Numbered from the stretch's first letter, positions 1 through 13,485 are shown. The stretch is DNA of 64,000 bases from Proteles cristata cristata (GCA_017311185.1 JAESUZ010003395.1:1-64000); one strand, 5' to 3'. Notes: generated from the sequence alone by a model not told the origin. A program made the numbers and translations.

Positions 1-550
1 ATTAAGTTCCACTGTGCATCATTTTAACCATGTTTTCCCAATATCCTAAATTCCCTTTCTGTTATTTCCTTGCCGTATTGCATTTCTTTGGCAAATGCCC
101 AACTATGCATGAAACCAGGCCATTGCTTTCTCCTTTCTATGTGGATTTCTCACTCTGCTGGGATGAGCACCTATCTATTTGGAATTGCTGTTCATACCTG
201 GTCATTAACTTCAGCTGGGTTCCCAGTACTACTCTGCTATCTTTCTGTGTTTCCCTAGTCAGTTTGCATCTTTCATATTTTTCTTAACATCTTTCTTCTT
301 CCACCTTGATTTAATTCAATTTCTTCTTTTTTACTTCACAAAGAAAAAAGAGATCGCCAGACAGCAAGTTCTTGATTTTCAGACACTAAATCCATAAACC
401 AGATTACTTTTGTGCCCATCGTATACTTCTTCCCACTAACGAAATCAAAGAGGTTTTCCTTTCCTCATCCAAAGCTAAATCTTCTACATCTGCATCCCTT
501 CTTCCTATATTATGGTAGCAGCTCTTATTCTGTGGTGTTAATTATTTGTA

Positions 551-664
551 GGGTGCCTAGGTGGCTCAGTCAGTAGAGCATCCGACTTAGGCTCAGGTTG
601 TGATCTCATGGTTCACGGATTCCAGCCCTGCACAGTAGCCCTGGAGCCTGCTTCGGATTCTTTG

Positions 665-705
<41 letters not shown>

Positions 706-788
706 TCCTCCACCACTCATGCTCTCTCTCACTCTTGCTCCCAAAAATAAATAAACATTAAAATAGATATAGATATAGATATAGATAT
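551..788 (+). mobile_element. CAN-type (felid) tRNA-derived SINE
   Basis: The head GGGTGCCTAGGTGGCTCAGT matches the tRNA-like 5' part of carnivore CAN SINEs. It is followed by a CT-rich tract (about 670-703) and an AAATAAATAAACATTAAA tail that runs into a GATATA microsatellite (about 761-788). The copy is diverged (CCTAGG for CCTGGG, and a degraded B-box). No clean target duplication was found. Confidence 0.9.
670..703. repeat. (TC)n microsatellite inside the SINE
   Basis: A nearly pure TC dinucleotide run that expanded from the CT-rich middle of the SINE. Confidence 0.95.
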
Positions 789-789
789 C

Positions 790-3700
790 CGTGGTTTGCT
801 GAAGCCAGCTTGTAGTGGCTTGCAAGAACTAATGAATTAAGTTAAACAAATTTTGAAAGTTAGCTGATGTCAGTTTAGCAGGTGGAAATTGGCCATGGTG
901 GGAATATTTACCCCATGTAAATCACCAAATGATACAAATATATGTTTAAAAGAACTTTCAGAGAGATGGAGGCTAGACATTTGTCAACATATCACCACTT
1001 ATCTTCTACCTCTCCATTAAATTTTATTCCAATTAACATATTTAAAGTGTTGGTCTCTCACAGACTAAAAGCTAAAAATTAAAATATTAGCAAAAGTTCA
1101 TGTCTCTCTCAGCTATTATTGTATCTCTCCTCTCCTTTAGTCAAGAGCCTATAGTAAGATATATTCTCAATTTATAACACAGTATATTGGACATTGAAGG
1201 TGAAAAATGTTTTTGAATCTACATTCTTTGGGCCAGTGGGTTAAATATTTTCTACTGATCGTACTGATTGAAAATTTTTGGCAACAGGGATTAAAAGCCT
1301 TGAAGATGCCCCCTGTTCTTTGATTTATTAATGGTATTTGGCAAGTCTATCATAAGAAAATAATCTGTCTGTAACCAACATTTAACTCATATTATTTTTA
1401 ATGGTGAAATATCAGAAATAATGTAAATATCCAAACAATAAGGGTATTTTTAAATGAACAATGCTGTATTCATGCAATATGTGAATGGTCACATTGCATA
1501 TATGGTCAGTGAAAATGAATTGATCATAACTTAAGTATAATTGCTAAGAGAAAAAAGCAGACTGGAAGGAAATGTTAGAATGGAGAAAGAACAAAAGCCC
1601 TAATGAGGTAAGAGAATATAAATTTTCAGGGAGGGTAAAATCACAGATTTACTCTAGTAACACAAAGTGATATTGTTATATTCAATTAATATAGCTTGGT
1701 TAAGCTGCCTGAAGGGTTTCCATAGGGTGAAAGTAGTACAACTTGCAATATATTAGCAAGGGGAATTAACCAAACTAAAATTTATATTAAATTAATTTTT
1801 TCTTTTCCTTTAATTCGCCTGTCAATTTGGCTGAGGAGCATAATGCATTTCAAGATATCCTATAGCAAAATTTGTGAAAACATCAATAATTTCTTCTAAG
1901 AATACTTTAAAAATTAAGAATAAAATCTAATTAATTTGCCCTTTGGGACATGATAATGAAATAAGCTTCTGCTTGGTAACTCAATTTATTTATTTTAGCA
2001 CTGAGTTCATCATTACTTTCAAGTAACTGTGTTATTTATTTTCATTAACTAAATTGAATAGTAAATATAATATTATCACCATCTCCAGGAAAATCTCTAA
2101 ATACATTGAAGAGATATAAGAATGAAATTGAATGAAGCATTACAAATACTTGTGATCTTGAATAATCATAGAGCATTTGATAGTTTTAGATTATCCCTGT
2201 TCAGATGATATCATCATTAAATTCTTTTACTATATGGAAGAGGATGTGACACTGAAAGTCTAGTGCACTACTTAGTTTTTTTTCTCTTTACCTTTGAAAT
2301 TATACCATTCAAATTATTTAGGGACTTGTTTTAAATGTTATTCAAGATGCTGTCCATATTTATAACAGCTTAATGAGATGGAGAGGTGGTTACTAATTCT
2401 TTTTCTAAAATAGAAAGACAAAATGGATTATTCCAACTGTTCCACATGTACTCATTACTTAGCAAATGAGTATCAGTGTTAGAAAAAAGTCTGTTTCTAA
2501 CTCCAAAGGCCTACTACATATCTGTATCTGTATCTATATCTATCTCTAAACAAATACATATAAAAATAGATAGAGATATATTTAGTTTTCTTTAAAAAGA
2601 GAAACTAGCTTTATAACGGTATTTTTCATACACTCCAAGTCTACTGCGTATTTCAAGTGCTCTGAAACTTACCATGCTCTTTGAGTCAGAGATTGCCCAA
2701 CTTCCATCAACTATTCTTTCTTAGTAACAGTTCAACTATTTTTTTTTAAAAAGCACTGTGTCCACTTAGAAAAAACACATCATTTCCTATGTTCCTTTGC
2801 AGTGACGTGTAATAATGTGACCAAATTCTAGAAAAACTTAAGCAGAAATTGTTGTGTGGTACTTTAGTAACTCTAGAATGGTGGAGCCAGAAAGATGAAA
2901 GGAGCTTGTTTCCCTGAGAAAGATGGGGCTATCTTGCTGATCCTATTTTATCTATGCCTGGCTACTTTTTATGTGAAAGAATGACCTTATTTAATTCATT
3001 GTTTTAGGGAACTTTGTTATTGGTAATTGAGTGCAATTCCTAATATACCTGGTCACATTCTATACTCTCTCACTATTATTAGACCCATTTCTCTTTATTA
3101 ATTTCTAGCACATCCAGTTGTGTTATATATTCTCCAGTTCCCCACTATTGCTGGACCTAATATGTAAAGTATGTGCTATTTACCCATTCAAAAGTCATTT
3201 AGTTGGGTTATAGCTATCTCTAAATAGCACAGAAACAACTGGATAAAAATGTGAAAAGAAATCTTCAATTTGAATATTATAGTGAAGATATTTGTACAAC
3301 TCTATCTTTGTTCTAGAAGTAGCACCCTTGCCTTCCTCTCCCACCTGCTTCTGGAGATCTATTTCTATCCCAGTGAAACACCTCCATGTAGGAGGTATCA
3401 TCATGTTCAGTGACCCCATCTCTTCATCATACTGTGCTATTTATCTCCTCACCCTCAGTGGAGCAATAGTTGTAACCTTTCCTCCTGATTTTTCAGGCAG
3501 TTAGCACAAAGCCACAGAGTCGGAATTTTGTTTTCATGAAGTTTATTTTTAGTTGATATTAAGAGAAAGGGAACGCTGATTTCTAATATTGAAGACTGCA
3601 AAGTGTAAAACTAAGAGTTGATAACAACTGTGACTCTAATATGTAAACAGACTTTGGTGTAAGACAGTAAATGGTATAGAGCAAATGGAGTAACTGACAA

Positions 3701-4950
3701 AGTCCAATAGCTTTTGGGTTTCGAAGACCAATTGACCCAGAGTGCACTTATTATTGTTTAGTTATATGTGTCAATAATTCTTCCATTAGACTAATTTTGT
3801 CTCATTTTAATTTCAATCATTTTGCAAATAAAAGTTCTGATCTACTAGTAGACAAGCTGACATATGTATTTTTACTGAAATAATTCAGTTGGTCTTATGG
3901 TATTTGACACTGGGCAGCCAAAGCATGTATGCTTCTTGTGTGACTATTCATAACTTTTTGTAGACAGTCTCTACTGACTTGTATGACTAACTTGAGACCT
4001 ACATATCCTCAAAATATGAGTAAGGGACATTCATGTGAAGCATTTCAGAATTTCAAAAAAAGTATACCTTGTTGTTAGTTGATTATTTTTTTAAAGGCAG
4101 CCTTTTATTTAAATGAAAAAATAGTAGAATCATGTATGATGGCAGAAAACTTACAATGAACATAAAATGATGCAGCAGGTGAGAACACATAAGCCATTTT
4201 ATCAGGAGGAAAAGAAAGTTCAAGATTACAAGGATTAAAATATTTTATCTACAAACTCCTTTCAGGCTTCTTTCTGAAACTCAGAGATTTGTTTGAATAG
4301 TATAATCTCTGCTCTTCTAGGCTCTCTGTATTTAAGGACTGGAAAAAGAATGTCGTCTTTGTTTATGTGAGTGATTCCTCAGAAGCATTAATTATTAGAT
4401 CCCACTTATCAGATTTTGCACTGCAGAAGTAGGGGAGTGGAAATTGAGTTATTATCTCTCTCCCAAATTATATATTTTCTTTCTCCCTTTTATTTTTAAC
4501 TGGTACACTGGCTAACTTGCATCCTTTTATGATGAGGTATTTTAAGTGTTGTTTTGGTACATATATCTATCTAACAGAAGGGAATATTCTGAGGTTTCAG
4601 ATTTTTTAAGTGATGACCAAATTATACTCATTTTAAATAGTTTTTTTGTTTGTATACTTTCTTGTGCCCACTTTATTATAAAAAGAATATGAACAACATA
4701 TAAGTATGTGTAATATGTAGGAACATAAAGTACATTTAAATAAGAAAACAAATGAAGAATAAACTAGACTGAAACAAGTGCCCTAGAACCAGAGTGTGAT
4801 TAGTTTCTATCATCCATGTCATCCACTCAAATATACTTACAAGGAGCAGCCCACATGCTTGATCATTTTTCAAAACCTTTTCAAAACCATTTTCAAAAAC
4901 CAATACAAGGAGGGAAGAATAATTCTTTATTAATTATTTAGCATTTATAT
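790..4950. other. unassigned AT-rich stretch, no gene seen
   Basis: About 4 kb with no open frame above 75 codons, no SINE and no confident LTR or L1. A small degenerate TATCTG/TATCTA run lies at 2520-2580. An acceptor-like pyrimidine run ending in CAG occurs near 3496, but no paired donor is obvious. Old undetected repeat fragments are possible. Confidence 0.5.
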
Positions 4951-5032
4951 ATATGTTGTCCAACAGCATAGCCACTGGCCACATGAGAGTTAGACACTTG
5001 AAATGTGGCTAGTTCAAATTAAGATACATTCC

Positions 5033-5217
5033 GGGGGCACCTGGGTGGCTTAGTCAGTTGAGCATCTGACTCTTGATCTGGGCTCAGGTCATGAGCCTCA
5101 AGTCATGGAATTGAGCCGCATTTTGGACTCCACGCTGAGTGTGGAGCCTGCTTAAGATTCTGTCTCTCTCTGCCCCTCTCCCCTGCTCATGTGCTCTCTC
5201 TCTCAAAAAAAAGGAAA

Positions 5218-5265
<48 letters not shown>

Positions 5266-5284
5266 AAAAAAAAAAAAGAAAGAT
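5033..5284 (+). mobile_element. CAN-type (felid) SINE inserted in a DNA transposon
   Basis: The full SINE head GGGGCACCTGGGTGGCTTAG is followed by the CT-rich segment and a tail that has expanded into a (GAAA)n microsatellite. It separates two halves of an older hAT element and is therefore the younger insertion. Confidence 0.93.
5215..5282. repeat. (GAAA)n microsatellite in a SINE tail
   Basis: At least ten near-perfect GAAA units followed by a poly-A run. The spurious Lys/Glu-rich and Phe/Ser-rich open frames here are translations of this repeat. Confidence 0.97.
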
Positions 5285-5554
5285 AAAATACACTCTGAAT
5301 TTCAAAGACTTGGAATGAAAAAAAAAAGTTTCTCAATGTTTATGGAGCATATGTATTTAATAAAATATTTTGGATATATGGGGTTAAATAAAATAGATTA
5401 TTAAAATTAATTTCACCTGTTCCTTTCCACTTTTATTAGACTGTCTACTAAAATATATTTAAAATTACATACATGGCTTGCAGTTGTGGCTTTTATTATA
5501 TTTCTTTGGGACAGAAGTGGTCTATGCAATAAAATAGTTTTACTATTCCGGGGA

Positions 5555-6665
5555 AACACCACTATTCCTAATACAGTCTTCTCTTTGCATGGTTCTGATA
5601 TTCATGGGTTTCAGCTTCTGTTATTTTCACTTAGTTAAATAATACTAGCCCTCCAAAAATATGATCCAAATTTTAGTTACCATGTTATAACTGGTATAAC
5701 TGTGAGTTGCTGCATTAAGTACAAATTGCCTGACTAGTTATATATTTCACAAATATTTATGCACATTATGATCAGTGAACAATCATGGCTCATCCTTCAT
5801 GGTCTCTTGCTGATTGGTTCCTGGACATCTGTTATTTGGTCAATGTACACAGACAGTAAAGCATGTAGCCATGGTGCCTTCTGGTCTCTGAACCAGACAA
5901 ACCATATGACACTTCACAAAAATAGATAATCAAAATATCGACTAGACCAACAAAGATGAAACTGCAGTGGATAAACAAAAAATGGTAACTGTGGTAGTGA
6001 AACTTTATTTACAGGTATATGGAGTCTTAATAAAAAAAAGAGCTGACTCTGGAAATGTTGGCTGAGAAGTCTGTATACGCAGTCGGAGAACTGAGTGAAG
6101 GCTGCCCCACAGACTTAAATGGGGACAGATGTGATTAAAAGGCTGCACAGGAAGTGATGCTGTCAAAACTTTACATTAATGGGACTTTGTTAAATTAAAT
6201 TAAGTTATAACATTGAAAGCATGAGGATAAAATGTCTGAAGCTCATGCAAAGTTAGAAAGGGATATGACAATTTGCCGGGGCATAGAGAAGGTATCTGCT
6301 CCCTATTGTAAGTGATAAGGCTAGAAAAAGATAAGCACTATTCCAGCTGCTCTTTCATAAAGGTTTCATAAAGAAATAAAACACTTTAATTCTCAATGTT
6401 TCTAATGGTGTAAATTATAGTATACTTAATAAATACTGGTTTTACTATTTGTAAATTCCCTATAAAATTTATCCCTAAGAGTAAGAGAATATCAATGTTC
6501 TGATAAAAGTTTTCAAAGGTTGCAGAACAATAAAAACATCTTTTTATTGATTATTAAGAGAGTTTTACGTAGTGTTAGCTTTAATAGTCATTTTTACCCT
6601 CCTAAAGTAAGGTAAAGTGAGGACAGCCTATATTAAGATCAGAGGAATATTTCCTGAGACTTCTC
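5555..6665. other. unassigned stretch, no gene seen
   Basis: AT-rich sequence without a recognisable repeat family, open frame or RNA gene. Confidence 0.45.
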
Positions 6666-6684
6666 ATAGAGAGGTTATTATTTA

Positions 6685-6909
6685 TTTATTTTCTTTTATA
6701 ATATTTTTTATTTATTTCTAGGAGAGAGAGAGAGAGACAGCGTGAGCAGGGGAGGGTCAGAGAGAGAGGTAGTCACAGACTGAAACAGGCTCCAGGCTCT
6801 GAGCTGGCAGTCAGCACAGAGCCCGACGCGGGGCTCGAACCCACGAACCACGAGATCATGACCCAAGCAAAAGTCGGACGCTTAACCGACTACGCCACCC
6901 AGGCGCCCC
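6685..6909 (-). mobile_element. CAN-type (felid) SINE with 16-bp target duplication
   Basis: Reverse-strand SINE: the T-rich tail complement is on the left and ACCCAGGCGCCCC is at the right end. The direct repeat GAGAGGTTATTATTTA flanks it exactly (6669-6684 and 6910-6925). The intact B-box complement (CTCGAACCCACG) and perfect duplication suggest a fairly young copy. Confidence 0.97.
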
Positions 6910-7111
6910 GAGAGGTTATTATTTAAACCAGTAAAGCATTTTAAATCCTTAGAGCAAAGTCAGTGATCAGATTTACTGGATTGTTTTCTTTTTTAACACT
7001 CACCAGTAGTAGCATCAGTAGAAGAGAGTTCTCTGATGAGAATTGTGATAACAGCTCATCGATCATTTCTCTTAATCCACTGATAGAGTGAAGAATGGAT
7101 TATCAATTCTT

Positions 7112-7117
7112 TTCAAA

Positions 7118-7161
<44 letters not shown>

Positions 7162-7383
7162 ATTTACTTATTTATTTTTGAGAGAGAGAGTGAGTGAGCA
7201 CGTCTGCAAGCAGAGGAAGGGCAGAGAGGGGAAGAGAGAGGGAGAGAGAAAATCCCACACAGGTTCCATGCTACCAGCAAGCAGAGCGCAGTGCAGGACT
7301 CAAACTCACCAACCGTGAGATCATGACCTAAACCAAAATTAGGAGTTGGACACTTAACCAGCTGAGCCACCCAAGTGCCACTA
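7112..7383 (-). mobile_element. CAN-type (felid) SINE with (CTAT)n tail
   Basis: Reverse-strand SINE ending GAGCCACCCAAGTGCCACTA. Imperfect 14-bp flanks (GATTATCAATTCTT at 7098-7111 and GACTATCAGTTCTT at 7384-7397) look like a target duplication with two mismatches. The 3' tail region contains a (CTAT)n microsatellite. Confidence 0.93.
7117..7160. repeat. (CTAT)n tetranucleotide microsatellite
   Basis: About ten uninterrupted CTAT units adjoining the SINE tail. Confidence 0.98.
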
Positions 7384-7399
7384 GACTATCAGTTCTTAA

Positions 7400-7955
7400 G
7401 AGAGATTTTTATCAACATAATTTGTTTCTAATCTTAAAAAGGAGAGCAGCAAAGATTTTGGGATTATATTCTAAAAGAAATACTTCTACTGGAGATACTC
7501 TCTTTATCAGATAAGTAACAAAAGGTCTTATGTCTTAACAATCAGCAGAATAATGCAGTTATCAATTAGATTAGCTATTAAATCAGAGGGATATTGATGG
7601 TTATAAAAGGTATATATATTCTGAAAACTGGCCTTTTACTTCAGGTTTCCTTTTGTTCGTTTGAGATGCTGAGTCAGCCAAGTAAGACTTGGTATCATGA
7701 CTCTGGAGTAGTTCTGTGGATACTGCTCTTATTTGTTCTTGTTTATTTGTTTGTTTTGCACCCTTGTGAGCATCCTTTAGTACTGATAAAACTGAACAGT
7801 GTCTGGAGTACTTATGATTTCAATCTACTTGTTTTTTCCATAGAGAATTATTTTACCACAGCATGTTAGATCATATCTGAAAGTAATCTACTTTCTTTTA
7901 CCATTAATTCTTTCCTTTATCTTCCTTACATTGGCTATGCCAAGTTTCCCATTAT
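7400..7955. other. unassigned stretch, no gene seen
   Basis: A 91-codon open frame (7594-7869) has no recognisable family features and is taken as chance. No repeat was identified. Confidence 0.4.
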
Positions 7956-7959
7956 TAAT

Positions 7960-8080
7960 ATTTTGACATAAATTTACTCATAGGATCTTCATAGGAACAA
8001 TGTGAGGTAAGGCAGACATTTTTATTTCCCTTTGTGACATGAAAGAAATGAGACCATAGAGAATGGATGACTGTTTGTGA
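7960..8080 (-). mobile_element. MIR-like fragment
   Basis: ACTCATAGGATCTTCATAGG, then GTGAGGTAAGGCAGACATTT, then a 'gaaagaaatgagaccatagag'-type segment, matches the reverse complement of the MIR 3' core in order. It is highly diverged. Confidence 0.5.
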
Positions 8081-8084
8081 AATC

Positions 8085-9255
8085 TATGAGAGCACATCTG
8101 GCAGATTTTCAGTTGCTGAGAACATAGTTTTCTAGAGCCCTGAGCTGCTTCCTCTGAAATGTGTCACAGGAATACTAAGGAAGGCTCATTGCTAGATAAC
8201 TTGAGACTTCTCTGAGTAGCTGACTTTGAGTACTCCCTCACGGCTGCGTTGAGTCTTCCCTGACTCAACTGCCAGTCTGGGACATGTCCACCTACCTTTT
8301 CTCCTCTCTCCTTAACTCTGGGTCATACTTGCATTATAGTCTAGTGGCTTTCTCAGCCTTTCCAGCCTCTGCCTTATTTTCTTTCCTGCAAGCATTTCCT
8401 CTTATAAAATTAGGTAAGGGAGAGCTGGCTTTCAGAAACATAAGAGATGCAAACAAACTTGGTGCTAGAGATTTCATCTTCCTGTATTAGCAAAATATAG
8501 CAATTGCAAGAGCTCATAGAGAAACCATTGAAACTCTGTGGTCATCTATGTACCCTATGTCTGCCTTTTGGAAGAGAATAATGGCTTCTTTCCCTCTTGC
8601 ACTTTTCAAATATCTTGATTAGAACCTGTCAGGCAAAGGAGCCTGGAAAATGGGATCCATGTCCTGTCATGTAGGGGAAAGCATAGAATAGAGGGGTTGG
8701 TGTTGAGGACCTATACATGGTGTCTGGCATTGATAGTTAGAAACAATTCAAGAAAGAAGTGTTGCTGAAGACACAATTTTCTTGGCTAGCCATTTTACTG
8801 TCAGTGTCTTTTGTGCCATTTTTATTGTAGATTTTGTTCTTTAAACTTAACTTAGGATCAGACATTGATATTCCTGAAAATATGATCATTGTAGGGCTCT
8901 GCAGCACTTCTGTTACCTGGATGTTTCTCTTTCAGTCTTTCCACATCCACTCTTTTCTAGCTTCCATATCCTCTGCAAGCCTCTGTTTTGCTAAGATGTA
9001 GGAGAGGATGGGTTTAGAGAGAGTGAAATGTCGACCTGCTTCTTTATCAGTTTGAAGGGAAGAAAGTTTTTTTCTTCTAACCTGTCTTTGTGTTTTACTA
9101 ACCTTATTCTAGGAGTATGAAATAGGCAATAAATACTTAAACATTTAATCTTCTACTGATAGCTTAGTTAGCTTCTTCAAGGAAAATAAAATCAGAGTGT
9201 GGTCTGATAAAAAGCCAAGATATTTTGCATTTTTTCTTTTTATCAAATCCTTAGC
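8085..9255. other. unassigned stretch, no gene seen
   Basis: Relatively less AT-rich sequence with short open frames only and no recognisable repeat. Confidence 0.4.
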
Positions 9256-9259
9256 ATGA

Positions 9260-9850
9260 CTCTCCTGTTGAAGGATTTGTTTAATTATTGAACATGTACC
9301 ACCTTTAAGTCATTTATTATTCTAGACTCCGAGAATAGAGTGGTGAATAAGACAAAAATATCCCACTGCTCTTATGAAACTTTCATTTCTAGTGACAAGA
9401 GCCATCAATAAGTGGTTAAATCAATTAAATGAAAAAAGAACAATGATTTCAGACAAAAGTAAAATCTGTGAATAAAATACAAGAATGCAGTATGAAAGAA
9501 TAGATAACTGGGTTGGGCACAGCATGGCTTGGAATACTTATCTAAAGAGTTGCATTTATTTGGGAACTCGAAGAAAAAGTTTCCAGCTACGTAGAGCCAG
9601 AACATTGTAGGCAGAGAAAGCAGCATGTGCAAACTTCTTAATACAGATTCCTAGCACAGAAGAACCAGCCATTATTCAGTAATGTGAAAAGTCAGTCAAG
9701 CTGTATCATAAAGGAGCAAGGGAGAGTGAAGAGTTATGAAAGATGAATTTGGAAAAACAAACCAGAATTTATAGGATTATGTAACTATGTTGAGTTTGTA
9801 TTTTATTCCAAGATCAAGTGCACATCATTGTAGCAGAGAAGACACACATG
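9260..9850 (-). mobile_element. L2 LINE 3' region fragment
   Basis: The order of motifs matches the reverse complement of the L2 3' end: a 'ttattgaacatgtaccacc'-like start, ATAGAGTGGTGAATAAGACA, CTCTTATGAAACTTTCATTT, a region recalling the 'aggcagag..aacagcatgtgcaaa' block at 9607-9632, and 'gagtttgtattttattccaag' near 9790. It is ancient and diverged. Confidence 0.65.
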
Positions 9851-9859
9851 TAATGTGCT

Positions 9860-11190
9860 CTTGTTTATATTTTTTAATTAAAAAATAGGACTAAAAGAAG
9901 TGAACCATGTTTTTTTATCAAGCTTTTATTCCTTGCAATTACTATATTTTAGAAGATACAAAATTTCCATTATCTTTAAAACAACATAATGAACATTATA
10001 TCATGGGCTTTAGTTCCATTATTTTTTATGAATACATATAAAACTCTGACACCAAAGTATGTTAAAACTCCAATATATTTTTGTTGATATATTTTTTATT
10101 TCCAAAAGTGTACCAAAATTAGAAGACTATGACAAGAGAGTCTAATTGTTGCTCCTACACTTCTTAAATATTGCACATTTATTGATTACTTTTCCTGGAA
10201 ATCTCTACTAGATATCCAGACTGACTCAAGTCCTGTACAAATAATCTTTGTCAGAAAAAAAAAAAATTGCCAAGTGATAGGAGGTAGAGAGAGGAGAAAA
10301 TGTAATAGTGAAGGGAAGGGAGTAAGCATTCTGTGGAGAAATCCATCAGATAACATTATAGAGTTCAGCACCGGAAATTACTTGCATTCACCTGCTGGAG
10401 CATTCCTAGAAGAAAGGAATATAAGCTTTATTTTCAACTTCACAGTTCTCATAATAAAAAGACTCCTCCTCCCCAATGGAATGAACCCCAGCCAAGAATA
10501 TAAGGAGATAAACTCTTCAAAAATCCTTTGTGCCAGTTATTAGAATGAAAGGCCAAGTGTCATGAACTTTGATCCCTGTTCCCCACTGTGGACGGCACTC
10601 CTTTTACAGCCCCCAGCAGTCCAATCCATCTCGCTGTACTTACGTGCACTCAGCAACAGCTTCTGTGCTCAAAAGTACTGTCCAGCACATTGTGCAGACC
10701 AGGTATTCAACACATGAAAAGTATTGACTTACTCTAGGGGAAGATAAATAACGAATATTGACATCCATTTTTCCAGATTTGGGATGAAGAAGCAAAGTTG
10801 GCAGGCAGACATCTGCATGTCTATAACTAGGGAAGCCCTTTCTTCCTGAGCTGAATGAAACGTTCATTTAATGACTTCAATTTCACACTTCCTTTTTGTG
10901 TACTCCTTCAGAAATATGTTTTAACTCACTCAATCAGTCAGAATTGTGGAATGTCTATTTTATCTCAGGCAATTTGTTTTCAACATGAAGTGAGTTGTAT
11001 ATAGAGTATGTTGATGGTAAGAGTGTGTGTGTTTGTGGGTTTGTGAGTGACTGCTGGTATACAGGGTAATTTATTTACTAATGTATTTTCTATAACAGTC
11101 TGTTAAAAATAAAGTACTGTATAATAGATATTTTATGCAAAATAGTACACTGCATAAACAAATTGCATTTTGATTTGGAGCAAGAATAAA
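9860..11190. other. unassigned stretch, no gene seen
   Basis: Open frames of at most 89 codons and no recognised repeat. A short GTGTGTGTTTGTGGGTTTGT tract lies near 11020-11050. Confidence 0.4.
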
Positions 11191-11206
11191 TTTCTACTTA
11201 GTTTCA

Positions 11207-11434
11207 CTTTTAATTATTTAAAAAAACATTTAATGTTTTTATGTATTTTTGAGAGAGACAGAGCAAGAGTGGAGTGGGAGAGATCCAAGCGTAGAGGGAG
11301 ACACAGAATCTGGAATAGGTACCAGGCTCTGAGTTGTCAGCATAGAGCCCAATATGGGGCTTGAACTCACAGACCGTGAGATCATGACCTGAGCTGAAGC
11401 TGGACACTTAACCAACTGAGCCACCCAGGTGCCC
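11207..11434 (-). mobile_element. CAN-type (felid) SINE with 13-bp target duplication
   Basis: Reverse-strand SINE ending GCCACCCAGGTGCCC. It is flanked by CTACTTAGTTTCA at 11194-11206 and 11435-11447. Antisense open frames over it are SINE translations. Confidence 0.97.
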
Positions 11435-11449
11435 CTACTTAGTTTCATA

Positions 11450-13485
11450 AAAAAATTATTATTATATGGGCTAAAAAAAATTACCTATCTTACCTAGCAT
11501 TTTGTTAAATATTAGTATACATTATTTTTTTTTCTCAGTGTGTAACTACCCCATTCCATTATCATGTTTTATCTCACTGGACATCTGCAGAATAAATCAA
11601 AGTGAGTTACCATTGATTCCACTAGCAGAGAGAGTGTGTATACAACTGGAGAGAAATCTCAAACCATTTCTAACTGAAAACATAACTTAAAATTCTTATA
11701 CTGTTCATGATGTTCTTGTTCTTATTGTTCAAAGTCGTACTTTTCTTATTGAATATTTAACCAGGGATCTTTTCTACTTTGGGGATATCATCTCTGAGAC
11801 CAGTTACTTGATTTCTTATGTCAGCCTTGCTTCTTCTTTTAAAATATGAATCATAGTTCTTGCCATCAGTCTGCCTCAAACCACTAGGTTGTCCTCTTAA
11901 AAGAAAGGATTAAGGCTATGCTTTACTTTAGGGATTCCTATACATTTTTTTTTTTTTTACCTACTATATCCCAACCTGGCTATGACCCAAGTTGTCTGCC
12001 AAAATTATTTTTGCTGAGTACACCCATGGCTTCCATGTCATGGAGACAGTTCTGTCTTCATCTGGATACTGCACAGTCCACCAACCAAAGGGGAGGGTAG
12101 AAATCCTCTCCCCAGCACAGGTACAGAACTGATAGCATTCCTCATCCTCTGATTACAGTCATTCCTCTAACGAAGAAGGGTCTATCTGTGCCCTTCAAAA
12201 TACTGAATCCCTAAGTAATGGCATCACCAGTGATGCAGGTTCCACGGGTCATAAGGTATGAGCTCCACACTCATGACCTCCCAATTATCTTTTGTCTCTC
12301 AACATATTAATACACACAGTTTGGGCTTCTTATATGTGCACCACTGGTTTTCATCCTTGGGTAACATTTATATGTAAACTGTAAACAGCCCTCTCCATCA
12401 TCCAGCTATTCCTTCAGAAAAGCTCAAGTAGCTATGTTGCAGGATTTTCCCCCCTACTGAATTAGCATAAGAAAGATCGTTAGAATTTGTTTAAAACAAA
12501 ACCTCTAGAAATTAACATAACTTACTACAGGAAGTAGGAAAAAACTAAACATTCAAAACTTTTGGTGACTTGAGCATTGGTGTTTGAATTTTATCTTAGA
12601 AGATGAGCTTGAAAGCAAGTCTCATGGAGCAATAGATTAAAAGGCACAGCTCTCAGAGGAAAACATTGACAACTTTTTAATGATGGTTTTAAAAGAAAGC
12701 ACCACATTATTTCCGATCAAAACTTATGATTCTTATTTACATGTCCCACATAGAAACAGAATTTCCAGAATTAATATGTGTGTATATGAAACACAAAATA
12801 TGATTTAAAATGACTTTTTTAAAAAAAAATGCAACATACAGTTACTGCACTTCATATGACAAACATTACAGAGCCAGAATGGGGGAAAGCCTTTGATTGC
12901 TCCTGTGTTGGTTTAATTTTAAATACCATAAGCCATTATTCAGCTATGAAGAACAAATATAGAGTACTGTTAATGGAAGGGTATTTGGGTTGGCACAGTA
13001 AGTTCATGTTTGATGCCTTCTTATGAAAACACCAAGCAATCTTGTTTAGAATTTTAGGGAAAATTAAAAGACATAGCTGAGCTCAAAATAAGAATAAACT
13101 TCTCCAGAGTTCAGAAATAAAAAGAAAAACAAAGCATTGGATGATGCTGAATCTATACTCAACTGGGCAGAAGCTTTTTCCCAGCAGGTAATGGGACTGA
13201 GAGTCCTCCATGTAATGTCTGACACAGGGCCAGTCTTCTTGCTTGCATGCAGAGCTTGCATGCAATTCCCCAAATATATAAAACATAAAAACATAAAAGT
13301 GTTATTTTTCACTGAATACCCTGAATCTGCAGTTTCATAATAAGCAGTGAGTCTAGGGAAGAGAAGAGTAAAGACACACTTCTGGTGATCAGGAACAAAA
13401 TCAAGCCACTCTTTGACTCAGCACACTGAACTATGCCTTCTCCCATGAAACAACGGGGGAAAGGCTTTAGAATACCATGATAAGA
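11450..13485. other. unassigned stretch, no gene seen
   Basis: No recognised repeat. Open frames stay below 85 codons and overlap each other on both strands (13064-13340) without any family signature. Confidence 0.4.

Larger units (their letters stand above)
4957..5550. mobile_element. old hAT-type non-autonomous DNA transposon, split by a SINE
   Basis: The left part (about 4957-5031) carries TTGTCCAACAGCATAGCCAC and ACTTGAAATGTGGCTAGTTC. The right part (about 5286-5550) carries ATTTCAAAGACTTGGAATGA, ATTTTGGATATATGGGGTTA and ends near TTTCTTTGGGACAG. Together they match, in order, the ends and body of a common eutherian MER-type hAT element with TGTCCAA/TTGGACA ends. A SINE interrupts it. 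The exact family name is not assigned. Confidence 0.65.

Noticed and set aside
5215..5282. Regularly spaced short repeats that could suggest an array
   Set aside because: These are contiguous (GAAA)n microsatellite units without spacers, so not a CRISPR-type array. The same applies to the (CTAT)n, (CA)n and (TG)n tracts.
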